Below, piece after piece: positions 1 through 35,731 of a DNA stretch of 64,000 nt. The position numbers and the translations under genes were made by a program. A model generated the notes under the pieces. It was not told the DNA's origin. It did not search any database and saw only the letters and a list, made by a program, of their open reading frames with translations. The number at the start of each line of letters is the position of its first letter. Position 1 is the stretch's first letter. The stretch comes from Chrysomallon squamiferum (lineage: Eukaryota; Mollusca; Gastropoda; Neomphalida; Peltospiridae): NCBI GenBank assembly GCA_012295275.1, contig CM022673.1:698501-762500 (forward strand), read 5' to 3'.

Positions 1-255
1 TTTAGAATATGTTTGTGAGTTTGCATTTAACAGTCAATAAAAGTAACAAAACCGTTGATGAAATACAGATATTGAACAGAAAATTACTTGTTACGTGAAA
101 CAGTTATTTTTTAAAGAGTATATTGGAACAAATGACCTTAATTCATAAGATTTTTTCTTTGGAAAATTAACTTTCATAACTTAATCATTTAACACAGTGT
201 ATATTTAACAAAGGTTTATTGTGATGAACTTTTTCTTTCCCTTGAAATTTTATTG

Positions 256-298
<43 letters not shown>

Positions 299-2700
299 TT
301 ATTTTATTTTATTCAAAATGTAATAACTATATTAAAAATATTTATTTATTCATATGTTGTTTAATAAGTTAAAAGTTAATGTCCTTATGAAAAATAGTTG
401 TATTGTAAATACTGTTTGTAGTTCAGTTGTCTTACAATATTTTACTATTTAATGCAGAGGAAAAAAACAACAAAAAACAAGTAAATTTAAAAAAAAAATT
501 AAATGCTTGTAGAAGTTATTATTTATAGGGATCTGAACTCTGACTAAAGTATATTTAATAAATGATCAGCTTGTTGCAAGCAAATGAACTGATATAAATC
601 CCAGAATAGTAACATTTGTTTTATGAATTGGTCATTCTTACATGATATATTGCAAGACACAAGATAGGACATACTGCTAAAGGAAAATAACCATATTATT
701 ATTATTATTATGCTTTTTGCATAAAGTTGATATTACATTTTATTATTTAAAAAAAAAAATAAAAATGTTATTTCTTTATATATTTTTATTCTAAAATATT
801 TCAACAATTTTATAGATCTGATCATTGAATGGATAACTGATCAACTGTTTGTTTTTGGCTATGATAGTGTTCATCAAAAGTTGATAAATTGAGAAGAACA
901 GCTTAGTTAGAGCTAGAAGAAAACTTTGTCAAAATGGTTAGAAATTGTTATTGACCTGCTTTTCTTTTAAAGTTGTTAACAAACTTTACCAAAATGTCAG
1001 ATCAGCTATTTCACACATTTCAGAAACATGTCCATTGTTTTGTTTGTTTATCATTTATTTTTTATGTGGTAATAAAAGTAAGGTACATTCAACCTTTGCC
1101 TTGATTAGTGGTGGTTTTTATTAGGGCTGGTTATCACAGTGCAACTTGAAAATTTGTCATGGTATGTTCGGTTTTGAATTTCCTTTTTTTCTTTTCTCCA
1201 TTGCTAGAGATAGAATGTGGCTATAGCTAAGGAATGTAACAATCTTGAAATTAAAATCGTTTTCATAGTTGCTCTTTGATTAACCAGCCTGTAATTCAGG
1301 ACTGGGATATTTTTGAAAGCAGTTAGAAAAAATGCAAGTAAATTTTTAACACAAAAAGAATTAGAGAAATTTTAAAATTGTTAAAAAAAAAAAAATATAG
1401 CATGTTATTTTTTTTTTTTTTTTTTTTTTTTTTTTATTTATTTATTTTGCTTCTTGTTTATGCCTTTTGACTTCTTGCTTCTGTGAACTTGATGTTGCCT
1501 GCCACATCAGCCAAACACTTGCAGATCTGTACATATGTTTTAGTTACACTTTGTTCTTTGATGCCTTTTTATCCAGCTCGGGGCTCTTGTTTGTGTTGCA
1601 GCAAGATTGACAAGTGAACATTTGGCCATCTTTGTTACTTCTATTCACATTTGAAAAAAAAAAAAATTTGGCAATCTCACAAAATCAGAGTAAACTGACA
1701 TGGAAATAAAATTTATATCGTATAAAAGCTTTTGTTGTTTCATTATTTATACTGAATAATGGTTTAGTATGCTTTACCTTTTTGCAAAGGATATAGCTAA
1801 GTATTTTTATGTTCTTTCTGTAATTTTCTATATCCAGTTAAAGATGAATGATAATGGTTAAAATGTACCTATGATTATATGAATAATCCAAAAATAATTG
1901 GTGTGCTGAAATTTGATTGATTTGTTTGCTGATAATAAATTATTTAAATGTAGAAGTGTAATGTATTGTGGAGGCAACCTTTTCTTTTCTCGTTAAAAAA
2001 AAAAGATAAATTAATAATTCCATATTAAAACATTTCTATGAATTCAATAAATTAAAATAAAAAAATAATAAAATTGGGTAAACAAAAATATAAACTGTAT
2101 CTGGCTTGTTTTGAGGTGTATCATTCATACATAACTAGAATATTAACATTTTGGTCGCTAGTGGTTATGTCCTTTTGTAAAAATTATATTTAAAAACGGA
2201 CAAGAAATTTGGTATCATAATAGTATATCAGACACTGCAATACATTTTAATATTAACAACTAACTATTGGGCAAGGATGACAAAACTATATGTTGTGAAC
2301 ATTCTGTAGGCATTTTTTACATTAGTTAAGAAATTATTGTACAAAAATTAGATTGTGTATCATAAAGTTCACTATTTCCGTATGCTGTTGTGTCACGAAT
2401 TTAGAAACGTTTTTATATCAGTAGTATTTTCTTGTCATGCTTTGTTATCAGATATAAGAGACCATTCAAAACAATAAAATAATTTGAATTGTGAAGAATT
2501 AGACCATTTATTTGTAATGACAGAAGTACACTTTATAATGAGAACAAAGATGTACAGTAACGATTCAGTTAGTCGCAGGAAAGAAAAGTTATAGTATGTG
2601 CCAGTAAACATGAAATTTTAGAATATGAAATGTATTTAGTGTTCTATATGGACTCTATCAGTAAGCATATAATCGATAACTGGAATTGCTGTACAAGTGA
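1..2700. other. Non-coding AT-rich flank upstream of the KIAA0930-like gene
   Basis: No open frame with exon-like composition or paired splice sites was seen on either strand. The stretch contains a short (ATT)n tract near 264-298, a 28-base T run at 1408-1435 and scattered A runs. It could hold the 3' UTR of a gene lying to the left, since it is T-rich on the plus strand like the DNA after the next gene, but nothing in the sequence settles this. Confidence 0.5.
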
Positions 2701-2930
2701 GTTACGGATCTGATGGAAGTTTGCATCTACTCGGCATGTCCTTACCTGAAGAAAAATATGATGAAATATGACATGAAACGATTAGCGGATTTATTCTGTC
2801 ATGCGACCATTATTCTGAAAACACGTTTGATGCTTATTAAAGTCGTAACGTTAAATCCAAATAATACGTACGCAATACATACGCGTGCTCTGTTTTTTAT
2901 GGCGTCATTTAATAACTACGAAAGGAGAAG

Positions 2931-9685
<6,755 letters not shown>

Positions 9686-10740
9686 CACATTGACTCTAAT
9701 TAAAATAAGAAATCAGGTGCTCATTACAAGATACATTTTTAACACTTATTTTAACACTGACATATTGGACTACCCTGTTTTTTCAATCAGCAGTTGACAC
9801 CGTGTTCTGAAAGATTTATATTTTACTTAAATCAGCAACTGAAGAAGCAAGATATGATGTTCTTAAACAGAAGCATATTTTAAAGTCTTTACACATTAAT
9901 CTGGCCTAATTATTTCAGTTAACTTTTCTTTTAAATTTCCTTGCTGGAAGTCAAATTCAGGATTTAAGATTTAATCATGCAGCATATTTCATCAGAGTTT
10001 ACCTTTTATAGTTCTGAGACCCCCCCCAAAAATAGTTTACTTCTGAAACTAGAAATTTTTATAAGCTAAACCTTTAAAATGCTCAGGTTAATTAGAATGA
10101 CTGAGGTAAAGATTCTGAGAGTTGTATAAAGTATAGAGATAATTATGAATAAGAGCCAGGGACAAACACATAAATTTCAATATAATTTAATCATTCTGAT
10201 ATTTTATTTTCATTTTTAAAATACCAATGTCTAGAACTGAGATGCTTCATGAATGAAAAAAAAAAAAAAAAAAAAAACATTCACTAAATTTGTTAATTAT
10301 CATCAACATCATGATAAAAAATTACTGATACCACAAATCATCTCCTGATGGAAGTCTGCAAAGTTTAGAAAGGGTGACCACGAAAGGCGTGCTTGAATTG
10401 TTCTGTTAGAAAGTATGGCACCAGTTAGCAACATCCATATGATAATATTAATCTTACCTGTGGGAATTTACATAAGAAGTGGAAGAATTGTTTTTTCTGT
10501 GGAATTGCAAATCTAGTTGAGGGGATTTGTGCATTATGTTCTGAGTATAGTGTTCAGAGCACACAGACAGCAGTTGTATGTAAAGATGTGTGGTGGGTGG
10601 TTATAACCCACCAATGGCTTTTTCATCCTTCATTATTTTTGACATAGTGTACATTTTTACAAATTATGTCAAAGCAAATATACTCCTCCTTAACAGAACT
10701 ATTTATGTAATTTATGTTTTTTGTTTGTTGTTTGTTATTG

Positions 10741-10804
<64 letters not shown>

Positions 10805-12649
10805 GTTGTTATTATGTTATTATTATTTCTTTATTTTCTTTTATGAGTTATGAAAAATACCTCAATTTGTTGTTATTTTCAGTCAAATTATGATGGAATC
10901 ATGAGCTCTCTTTATTACTGTGATTTTGCTGTGTTTAAGATAGCTAGATCAAGCACTCAGCTTATATTATGTCAGAATGTTTGTGTATTAATATACAAGT
11001 TTATTTTTTTATTTTATGTAGTGATGTTTTTTTTAAGTGAACTTTTCTGTATCCGCCATTGATTGAACTTGTATGTATTATATAAATAATTAAAAAAAAA
11101 AAAACAAGTGGAATAGTTTCATTATATTAAAATAGATCCGATTTTTAGTTCTTTATTACATAGCATAATATAATTCTAATAATTTGTTTCTGATTATAAA
11201 TCTAAATATAATAAATTGTGCCAAAGTAATTTTAGTAAATTCAACATTTGTAAAAGTTGGTAAAGTATTAGAATTATTAGATATTCCAAGAATTAAAAAC
11301 TTTGTAAATAATGTTTTTCTAATATTATTCTTTTTTGAAAACCTAAATGGTATTTTTAGAAAAAATTTCTACAGCAAAACCTTTATTATTGAAAAAAGCA
11401 AAAAAGAAGTATCCAGAGTGAATTTAATCAAAGATAATAGATGTTTCAATGATGAAATTGTTTTTATTTAAAATATTTTAACTTTTGTATTTTTAATAGT
11501 TAATTATGTTCATATATAACAATAAAAAAATAGCGTCTCTTTGATATAAAATATAATATATATTTACAGAGTTTTTCTTTTAATCATGAATGTATATATT
11601 CAAAAGCTTATATATTAATTTACTACTCATTCCAGTATTTGATAGATGCGATCTCGTTTTGCCAGTAATAAATACTGATACTTTCTATAAGTTAGCCATT
11701 GTGATTATTCTTTATGATTCTTCCTCCTGTTTATCAGAAGAACCACACTATATGAAACATTTATTTTTATAAAAGTTGTGAGTCACATGTCAGTAGTTCT
11801 CTGCTTCTGCCAGCAACAAGTCTGGGTGAAAGATTTCACTGAAGTCCACTGTTTTGATAAACACTGGGATCTGTTTCCTGTTTTAAAATTTATAATACTG
11901 AAGTCCTTATAGTTCAAACTTGTGTCACTGAGGATAAATTTTGAACCTGAAGTGGAAACTTCAAAGTTTATAAATTTTGGAGGTAAAATGAAATAATTAT
12001 TTTCATTTCTTTTAATTTATTTATTTATTCTGTTAAATAATAATATAGTGAAAATGTATTGATATTACTATAAAATGAAAAAAACATTGTTATAAAGTTA
12101 ATTTTGATGGTTGAAATAAATAAAAAATTATAATTTTTTTATATCTTATTTTCACAAATTATGTTTTGATTAAAAAAAAAAAAAGAATATATTTTGAGGG
12201 GACAAAAAAATATTAGAAATTCCAAATCTTAAAATTATTTAATGTAATTTTCATTTTAATTTTTTCACAAAGGCAATTCATAAGAGTAATGTAACAGGTT
12301 GAACTAAAAGTCTAGTTAGCTTGTACAGACAAGTTTTCAGACCAAACTTACTCTTGTTGTTTTATAAAGAAAACTGTAATGAATGCTATGGTCAGTTTTC
12401 CCTTTAACCTAACTGAAAAGAATTTTTACATTCAAACTTGAAAGTTGAAACATATACCAAACTCCCTTTAAATGATTCTTTTTGTTTAATTATACAGTCT
12501 ATAGATTGTTGTGTGTTAAAAGTTCTTCAAAGGTATTTATGCCTGAATGTTTAGTTTTACATTAATTACCTTTGTATATAATCTTTTTAAATACTGCAAA
12601 CTGATTTCATTGTCTGTTGTTAAGTAATTTAGAATTAGATTTTATTGTA

Positions 12650-12688
<39 letters not shown>

Positions 12689-13950
12689 GATTATTAAATT
12701 TATTTATTTATTTATTTTATTTATTTATTTTAGTGGGTCTTTTGCCAGTTGTTTATTTACCTCATTACTGAAAATTGCACTTTACCTAAAGTTTGAGTCA
12801 AACATGCTTATCTTTATATCTAATTATTACTCTTATTATTATTGTACTGTTAATCTTATTAATATTGTCCAAACAGTCTCAGTGGATGAAAACATTCCAG
12901 TTTACAAAGTTTTAATAAAACATACAGAGATTATATCATATATATTAATGTATTAAATAGACTTTCACTATCATTTTTGAAAATATGGTTTTAAGTCATC
13001 GACAGCATATTTGTACAAAGTTTATATAATGATGAACACATTGCACATTTTAAATGATAAAAACAAACTGATGTTTGCTTGTGTAAAATAAAATAAATAA
13101 ATAAATGTTATTCAATGAGGATGGTTAATCACAAACTATTTTTCAATAAATCATGTATCAATTTATTGTACGTGCATAACTTAAAATGGTGTGAACTCAA
13201 CAAAAATATTTAATTGTTTATTGTTATGTTTGTGATATGTGCATTCGTATCTATTTAAACTGACTCCATTTCTTTGCAGGTATCTTTGATTTCAGAAATA
13301 TTACTGAATTTCATTATATTTTTACCTTCTAACTCAAATTTCTAGCATAGTCTGACTGGATTTTAATATTCTATTTTCTTGTTTCTCAGAAAAGATAAAT
13401 TTAATTTAGTTTTTTTCAGAAGTGTTAAACATGTACATTTAAATGATAGTGTTCTTTAAAATAATATAAATTAAAAAATTCTGATATTGTGCTTAAAGAT
13501 TTCTTAAAGTATTTGTAGACTTTATTTCAGAACGTATTGTTTAATATGTACTTGTAGATAGAATAAACAAGTTTGTTAATGTATATATATATATATACAC
13601 CTTTGAAAAAACAACTGCCAGTCCATCCAAATGCACATGGTTTTCAAAATCATATTTTACCCATTGCTGACATAATTTATTTCAGTAAAAATGAAAAATT
13701 TAAGGTTATTTTAATAAGATAAATTTATAATGATTATAACTGAAATTTTGGTAATGTGTAATTAGCTTTAGTAATTTAGTAATGTTTTGATAACATATTG
13801 GTTGATGCTGGTCATATGTATAAAATATCCAATACTGATTTATGAAATAATGTTGATATGGTCTGACATATATATGACAGTTGATTATTTTAATTGTCAA
13901 AAACATGAAAATAAATGATTAAACAGACTGTGACAACGATATTTGTGTTC
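9686..13950 (+). other. T-rich 3' flank, probable long 3' UTR of the KIAA0930 homologue
   Basis: After the stop codon at 9683-9685 there are about 4.2 kb without exon-like frames. The plus strand is T-rich and has far fewer long GA/CT arrays than the DNA beyond. Several AATAAA hexamers occur (near 12,914 and 13,562 among others). The one at 13,910-13,915 is followed within 30 bases by a GT-rich stretch, which is the arrangement of a cleavage site. (ATT)n tracts lie at 10,744-10,803 and 12,650-12,687. The extent of the UTR is inference. Confidence 0.4.
13910..13915 (+). terminator. Candidate poly(A) signal AATAAA
   Basis: AATAAA followed by CAGACTGTGACA and then a GT/T-rich element from about 13,937. 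It is a plausible distal polyadenylation site for the gene ending at 9,685, but other AATAAA copies upstream could be used instead. Confidence 0.3.
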
Positions 13951-14331
13951 GTTATGTTTTTCTTTGACAGTGACCTTGAATATTTTGACAGTCAATTAAA
14001 TATATAATCGTGAAACTATGAAACAACTCTTTCTCTCTCTCTCAATTCTATCCACGCTGAAATATATATATATATATTTTTTTTTTATTGCAAACTGAAT
14101 GAAACTAGCTGTGAATACCTGCGTAATTTTCAGTAGAACGTTTACAACAACTTTTTAATTCCAGTTCTTAACAAAGGATTTGATTGCATGGAAACATGTA
14201 TACTGCACCGAAAAATGTATGGCACAACTGTACAAGTAATAAAAAGTATTATAAATTAAGACTTTCCTGTTTGGAGGACGATGCAGGTGTGATAAAAATG
14301 AGTTAAAATTATCCATTAAGTCCCAATTTTA

Positions 14332-14469
14332 ATTAGTTTTATATTGCATGTGCCGCTTTTTATATTTTATTATTATTATTATTAAAAGAGAAAGAAAAAA
14401 ATTAGTTTTATATTGCACGTGCCGCTTTTTATATTTTATTATTATTATTATTTTTATTATTATTAAAAG
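14332..14469 (+). repeat. Tandem duplication, 69-bp unit
   Basis: Two adjacent copies begin at 14,332 and 14,401. Each starts ATTAGTTTTATATTGCA, continues with CGTGCCGC or TGTGCCGC and a TTTTATATTTTATTATT segment, and ends in an A-rich AAAGAGA stretch. The second copy is longer through extra ATT units. The few differences outside the ATT run suggest a recent event. Confidence 0.85.
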
Positions 14470-15948
14470 AGATAGGAAAAAGTGTTTAACCATTATATAA
14501 TTTAATCGGTAAACATATACATACTGAATATGCAATCACACACTTTATTTTTATTCTCATTTTAACGTTATTAGTTTTCATAACTTTATACACAGCTAAC
14601 AAAGAAAGGCTCAAAAGGAAAACGATCCACCAATATATTTACATATGTAATGGCCCAGTAAACTGTTACATTACGTCTGTGTTTGATCGATTGAACGAGC
14701 GATAAAGACAGCAATGAGCTGAATAGCTAAGTGACCCCCACACACACACACACCCAGAGCTAAATACGGTGAGCGTAATCCGATTAGTGGAATTTTTTAA
14801 CGGTGGGGAGAAGAAGAAGAAATTTATGAGATCAGTGCCCCCCCAGAACAAAAAAACCCAGTCTAAAAATGCACAGGCGGACAAAAGCCTCCACCATAGG
14901 TAAAAAACAACTTTGTAAACAACCACTTTATTAACGCATACGTCTTTATCAAAATCAGCATAACAATGGGACGATTATCAGAGTTTATTTGATCAACATA
15001 ATTAACTGTAATAATAATCAAAATTAAGATGAAGGATGTAACTTGAAGAGAGAAGGTTTATATCAAAGAATTCACATTGCCAGAAATGAAATAACGCATC
15101 TCAGAACATTTGAAGAATTCAGATATTTTGAAAACTGAATATAATTCTCGAAAATAATATCAGAAGCTAACGAAAACTCCGGTTGTCACTGGCTACAATG
15201 ACTTCGCAATCATTTTGTATTTTCTAAGGTGTGCTGTGTCACTCGTATGCTATTTATGTGGATTATTTTTAAAGTTAATTATTAATACGTGAATGAATAA
15301 CTAATCGCATAAATTCCATCATTTTGATAATTAGATCTGAGGGAATTTATTAAACACTGATGGAATATTTATTTTAAGGTTGGAAGCGTTTGTAGATTCT
15401 TCTTTATTTACGAGGGGCTTTGTCGTACCTTGCTTTTTCACTGGGTGGCTTTTGCTCGACCCTGCATTTCTACTGGTGGGAGGGGGGGGGCTGTGTAGTT
15501 TTGTATCAGGGGAATTTTGTCCACTGACTTATGTTCTACTCGCGTTTAATTGTGGTCAGTAGGAATCCTTACCTACAGGTGTCCATCATGTAGAATTATG
15601 CAGTTCCTTCCACAGAGGTGGACTGGTTATTTTCAGTGCTGTTTCTAGGAGATGTATTGAGTGTGATTTACTCAAGAGTCAGAAATACGAGAAACTTAAG
15701 AGATTATTTCGGTTCAGATTTTAATTTATATTGAGTGTCCTTCTGTGTGTGTGTGATTTATACCTGAATCAGGCAAAAATTATATCTAAGAGAAATTTTA
15801 GAATCGAAATTTATTTATGTTTATTAAGTACAGCTTTAAATATTATAACAGAAATAAGTTTGATCCTGAATACGCCCTGTCTAGTGGATCGTTATATTCT
15901 GAATAACTGAAAGTCCGATAGAGGAATAAAATCACACTGTCATGATGG

Positions 15949-15952
<4 letters not shown>

Positions 15953-16031
<79 letters not shown>
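15953..16031. repeat. (GA)n microsatellite, about 79 bp
   Basis: Uninterrupted GA dinucleotides in DNA without genes. The translated frames across it (poly-SL or poly-RE) are products of the repeat. Confidence 0.97.
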
Positions 16032-16035
<4 letters not shown>

Positions 16036-16888
16036 GGGTGAAAAAAAATCAGAAAAAGAGGGAAAGAAGAACAAGAAAGAGAGTTATGAAATATAAAAAA
16101 AATAATAGAAAATCTAAAAAAAAAAAAAAATGCGATTGAGAGATGAAAAGCTATATTGAAAATTGTTATTTTAATATAAATTGTATGCATATGTTGGTAT
16201 ACATTGGGGTAATTAATTAGTTAAGTGATAAAAGAAAGAACACATCACAGGGTTAGACTAATGCATAGATAGACAGACAGACAGATGGATGGATAGAAAA
16301 AAGGAGAATGCCTGGACAGAGGTGGACAGAGTGAGACACAGAGAGAAAGAAGGACACACAGAATTCAGTTATCCAGCCTCTTCACCAACACGTTGCTGCT
16401 CTTACGCATACTTACGTACTTGAAAAAGAGGAAACGATCAAAACAAGGCTTTTTAGAAAATTAGACGAAACAGGCTTTGTGCAAACGTAAACCTGTTCTC
16501 TTAATGGCCTGAGTATTGGAAAATCAATACATGTGGCCTGTTAACAAAACGAACTGTAATACCTAGAAAGATTTATTGTGTAACTGAATTTATGGTTAAC
16601 GTACTTAGAAAGATAATGATTGAGGAAGTATTTTATTTCCCTTTTTCTTACCTTTTTAAAATTACTACATCTTTTTTATTCCATATATATATATATATAT
16701 ATGTTGTAGAAACACAAAAGCTAAAGCTACAGGGACGCTTATAGATTTTAGAAAATACGAGACGTTATCAGTGTTATTAGCAGAGCTTTCAGAAAGGTAT
16801 ACTGCTGTCCATATGAACAGGAGCGCGATTTGCTTGTGGTTTAAACGCTTTTGTTCTGCCGAGTGTTTGTGTTATCAATAAATACATT

Positions 16889-16973
16889 TTAAAATTTAAA
16901 TATACAACACACACGCCATAAATGCAATACATATAATGATTTGTTGCGTATATGTTGTATATTTAAATTTTAA
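16889..16973. repeat. 28-bp inverted repeat with a 29-base loop
   Basis: The left arm 16,889-16,916 and the right arm 16,946-16,973 are reverse complements except for two positions (CACACA against CATATA in the same arm segment). The loop is 16,917-16,945. It may be a palindromic solo element or the remnant of a small hairpin-type MITE. No flanking target-site duplication was identified. Confidence 0.85.
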
Positions 16974-17340
16974 TATCATAATTCAAAACATTTACGTATC
17001 AAAAGCTTATATCTAGTAATATTTCTTCTTCCTCGTTGAATGCTCAGACAGGGTCAGATTGTAAACCAGATTACCGTGTTAAGAATTAATATATGCTTGT
17101 AATGATAATCTCTTTCCTGATATCCCGAAATGAACGATTTATACTTAGCATGCGTGTATAGAAACACACGTGTCCGCAAAAATCTGTGTCATATTGGAAC
17201 ATACTACTTTGTAAATGATTTTATGTACATGTACATTTTCAGAGAATGGTTCCATGGTATATTTACTGGTATAAAAGTTTGATTAATTATCATCATTGTT
17301 TTGAATAGGTATAATATAATATGCACTGTATATGAAAAGG

Positions 17341-17342
<2 letters not shown>

Positions 17343-17385
<43 letters not shown>
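17343..17385. repeat. (CA)n microsatellite
   Basis: About 21 uninterrupted CA units in non-coding DNA. Long T and A runs follow at about 17,719-17,744 and 17,890-17,917. Confidence 0.95.
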
Positions 17386-17390
<5 letters not shown>

Positions 17391-17717
17391 ATGTAAATGT
17401 GTATGTGTGTTAAAAATTATTTTATATTATTATCGGTATTTATTATGTACGTAACAAAATACAATTTTAAAATACTATATAACAATTCAAAAATTACTTC
17501 TTAACGGAAGTCTGATACATTTTCAACGGTATATATATATATATATATATATAAAAATCTGCCAAATCATAGGTATAATACATAATAAATTAAGGATCAG
17601 AGAAAAAAAAAAAAAATAATAAAATCAAAAAATTAATATGGATATGGAAATTAAAAATACAACAGCGCATGTTTGATCTCCGCCGATAAATATTCGATAT
17701 TAAGTTTCTGAAGATTG

Positions 17718-17748
<31 letters not shown>

Positions 17749-17888
17749 TTACACAATTTATTTACTTAATTTTTATTAATGGTATATTGCTTTTACATAA
17801 ACTTAATATTAAAATGAAAACTGATTACATTATAATCTAGCTCAGAAAAGAAACACACAAAATTCTCTATCACCAAGAACCAAAACTG

Positions 17889-17920
<32 letters not shown>

Positions 17921-18128
17921 AAGACAGTAATAAATAAATAGAATTGAACTGAACAGAATAGAAACGAAATTTAAAAAAAAATAAAACATAAAAAAAAAAA
18001 TTGAAAGAAGAGAAAACCCCACACGCGCATGAACATGTATACCCAGACAAACAAGCACACACGTGCACAATTACTTCACCACAAACACATTCACTCACAC
18101 AAACATGTACTCATATTGATTACGCAAA

Positions 18129-18203
18129 CAATATTACACAACTATGATGCATACAATATTACACAACTATGACGCAGACAGTACTACAAAACTGTGACAC
18201 ATG
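18129..18203. repeat. Three degenerate 25-bp tandem units
   Basis: Units begin at 18,129, 18,154 and 18,179. The first two read CAATATTACACAACTATGA and the third CAGTACTACAAAACTGTGA, each followed by a short variable spacer. The third is more diverged. Confidence 0.75.
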
Positions 18204-18450
18204 CAGTATCCATAGCACGTTTTCTACACTACAACACGTACATCTTGCGTTTTTAATTTTTTTTGTCAGAACGGAATTCAACACCCAGAAATCAAATTGC
18301 TAGACCATTTCAAAGCAGATAAAACTTCAGTGTTTACGCGTAACCATGGAGACAATTGTAAGCTCTGCACCTAAAGCTAACTGCGAACGTCCATACCCCA
18401 GTCAAGAAATCTCAAATCGTAAATAACCTTTACGGGTACCGATATTACAA

Positions 18451-18462
18451 TGCGCATGCGTG
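18451..18462 (+). promoter_or_regulatory. NRF1-type motif, upstream promoter of the 18.8-33.0 kb gene
   Basis: TGCGCATGCGTG is nearly the full palindromic NRF1 site (YGCGCAYGCGCR). It lies 368 bases before the first start codon, in a locally CpG-richer patch, and no TATA box is evident nearby. In animals this motif marks broad, constitutive promoters. The assignment to this gene comes from position only. Confidence 0.5.
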
Positions 18463-18829
18463 TCAGTTTATTGTTACCGTAAGCGCGGTTTGTTATAACA
18501 GTTTTTTGTATCCTGTTATGCACACTGCATGTGATATATAATATATTAGGTGTCACTGACTAAACTCTTGTCAAAAAACCCAACAACAACAAAAAAAAAA
18601 AAAAAAAAAAAAAAAGAAAGAAGTAAAAAACACTCAAAACAACAATAACATTCACAATAAAGTATTTAACACAGGAAAATAACAGGAATGGTTATTTAAC
18701 ATGAAAAGTTTGAAGAGGCATTTTCGAAGGAGCTCGCATTAAAGGACTGTAATTACATCTGTTCGTGTCTGAGTTTAATTAATACTGTTTATGCAGATCT
18801 GTGGATGACTTCGATTAGGCTTTGAGAAA

Positions 18830-33019
<14,190 letters not shown>

Positions 33020-33653
33020 CGTTTCAGGGCTGGTTAGATCGTCAACTGATGGTGCTATTATTTAAGGTAAAATACGGGTTACTGTTTAAACACTTTTAAT
33101 GGTTATAAATGGCTCATAAAATAGAAACTGAGGTTAAGTTATGTGGGTAATCATGCAGTTTAAGTCTATTTGTTGCCCTTACATTTTATTTATTTATTTA
33201 TTTTTTTGTTTAATTTTATTTTGTAAAGAAAAGTGATCCAAAAGTAAAAAAAAAAAAAAAAAAAATCCAGAACCAAATTGTGTAATTTTCCCAAAATAGA
33301 TTAGTGCTGCACACAAGACGTTTTGTATTTACACAGATTACAGAGATAACTAGATATGCTGGAACGGAAAAAGTTGATGCAGTTTTACGTGACCTTTCTA
33401 TGTTTCTATTAGTATTTTAAAAGAAACCGTAACAAAATAGAAAGTAATTACAATGGATAATCTAAACTGCAATTCGGCAAAAGTTTAAAACAAAATGATA
33501 ATTATAAAAAATTAAATGTTTATTAACGTCTTTTATTTAAATTTGGATGCATCGTTTTTCCTCTTTACATATTTAACTTTCTGGTTTATTCTTTTTAACG
33601 TATGTCTGTTTCTCATAATATCTCTTTCAGTATTCCCCAATTTTTTGCCCTTC

Positions 33654-33782
<129 letters not shown>

Positions 33783-34839
33783 AGAAGAAGATTCTAATGA
33801 TTTAAATGTATGTGTAATTCGATTTTTCAGAATGCATTGCTCAAGAGATGTATCCACTAATGGATTAGCCAGCTGAGGAAACGAATACTGGTTTACTATT
33901 TTCATATGCAGCAACAGAACGGGGGATGCAGTCAACATCTGAATATCATAATTAACTGAAGGTTCATTCTTAATTACATACACCTACGAGAAGTTTTAGT
34001 TTATTATGGAAAATATGGGTTTGTCCGAGTGTTTTAACCAACGAATAATCTATAGAACAATCTGCTATGTTAATGCAGCATTCACTTGTGTCTGCATTCT
34101 CAATGAGCAGAACGCAAAAACCAATGCACATACATAAAACATTCTGTTGATCATATTTCAGCACGTAATTTGAATTTGTTTATTATCAAGAGACGCTATT
34201 CTTTTCTACAGAGATGACGGCTTGGTTATTTATTGAACATTTTCATAACGAAGGGACACGTTTGGTCATAACGATGTACATAACTTTCTGGTCTTTTTGG
34301 GGTTATTCTATTTATTTGTATATGTTTCGCTGTGTGTTGGCAACATATTCTTTATCTTATTTTAGGCGTCAGAACTTTTTTGTCTTTCGTTGTAAATAAA
34401 TAATTTATTATTATCATTATCACCTACATCCATTTCGTTTCATTATTCACTGAGATGAACGTTTGTCATGTTTTATGTATTAGAATGTATAGCTTTGTTT
34501 TCTATGCTAGAAATATTTATTTATACACTTTGCAAGCAAACACTGGGTGTGGAGTCTTAGTTTGAACTTTTAGAATTATTACTTAGTGGATTTATTTATT
34601 TTTAATCAGTTCAAAAATATTGTAAATAATGTCGGAGATTCAACTCATTAAGGTAGTATATATATATGTTGATAGATAGATACAAAGATACATACATGCA
34701 TATATACAAGCATACATACATTCATACATACATGCACGTATAATTATAGAACCGATGCAGTATATAAGGAGACCAAACTCCAGAATCAAGCGTTCATTTC
34801 AGGGGAGGTAAACGCTTTTGTGTATATATATGTCTGTGT

Positions 34840-34878
34840 GGATGTGTTTGTGAGTGTGTGTGTATATATGTGTGTGTA

Positions 34879-34918
<40 letters not shown>
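34840..34918. repeat. (GT)n/(TA)n tract
   Basis: GT runs broken by TATA units and ending in a pure TA run. Confidence 0.9.
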
Positions 34919-35192
34919 ACGGATGTATTTCTCTTTCTCCTCCTAATCAACGAATAGACAGTTAGACATGGTTTACATGAGATGACGCACAGTTCAGTCT
35001 AAGTCGAGCAAACAGTGACCTTACACTCACGTCAACTCAACTCGACTGAAGCTTGCATTCGTATAATTCAACAGGCAAACTAATTACACAGCTGAAAAAG
35101 CTGAGCTTGTTATAAGTAAATCCACAAAAATGAATCACTGGTTTCTAAGGTTATCATCATCGTCATCGTCATCATCATTATCATCATCAGTA

Positions 35193-35303
<111 letters not shown>

Positions 35304-35731
35304 GTTATCATTATCTGCTTTACAATGAATTTCACAGGAAAAACTTTTAGCTATGTAATTTGTGCTAATTCCTTGATTCTAATTAATTTTGCAACAGGCC
35401 TATAAAATATCGAAAATAAAATTAAGTCACTCATTACGTTAAAACGATTATAAATCAAGAAAATGTCATGTGCAGTTTATATTACACGTTGTTTGTTTTA
35501 TAAAGCTAATGTTTAAACGATCGTGGTACTACTGTAGATCTAAATTTTTTATTTTCATATGTGCAAATAGTCTACACTTAGTTGGTGTTTAGGACACAAA
35601 TTCTCTATCTGACACAACCTTTATATTATTGCATTTCCATGACTGAAAATAGTGTATTATATATATATTAAAAAATTAAAAATTTGTTTTTTAGAAAACA
35701 TTTCTACTATTTATAGGTTATTTATTTTTAG

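Noticed and set aside
15843-16190. Open frames of poly-SL and poly-RE across this and the other GA/CT arrays
   Set aside because: They are translations of a dinucleotide repeat. Both strands are open at the same place and the flanks show no coding pattern.
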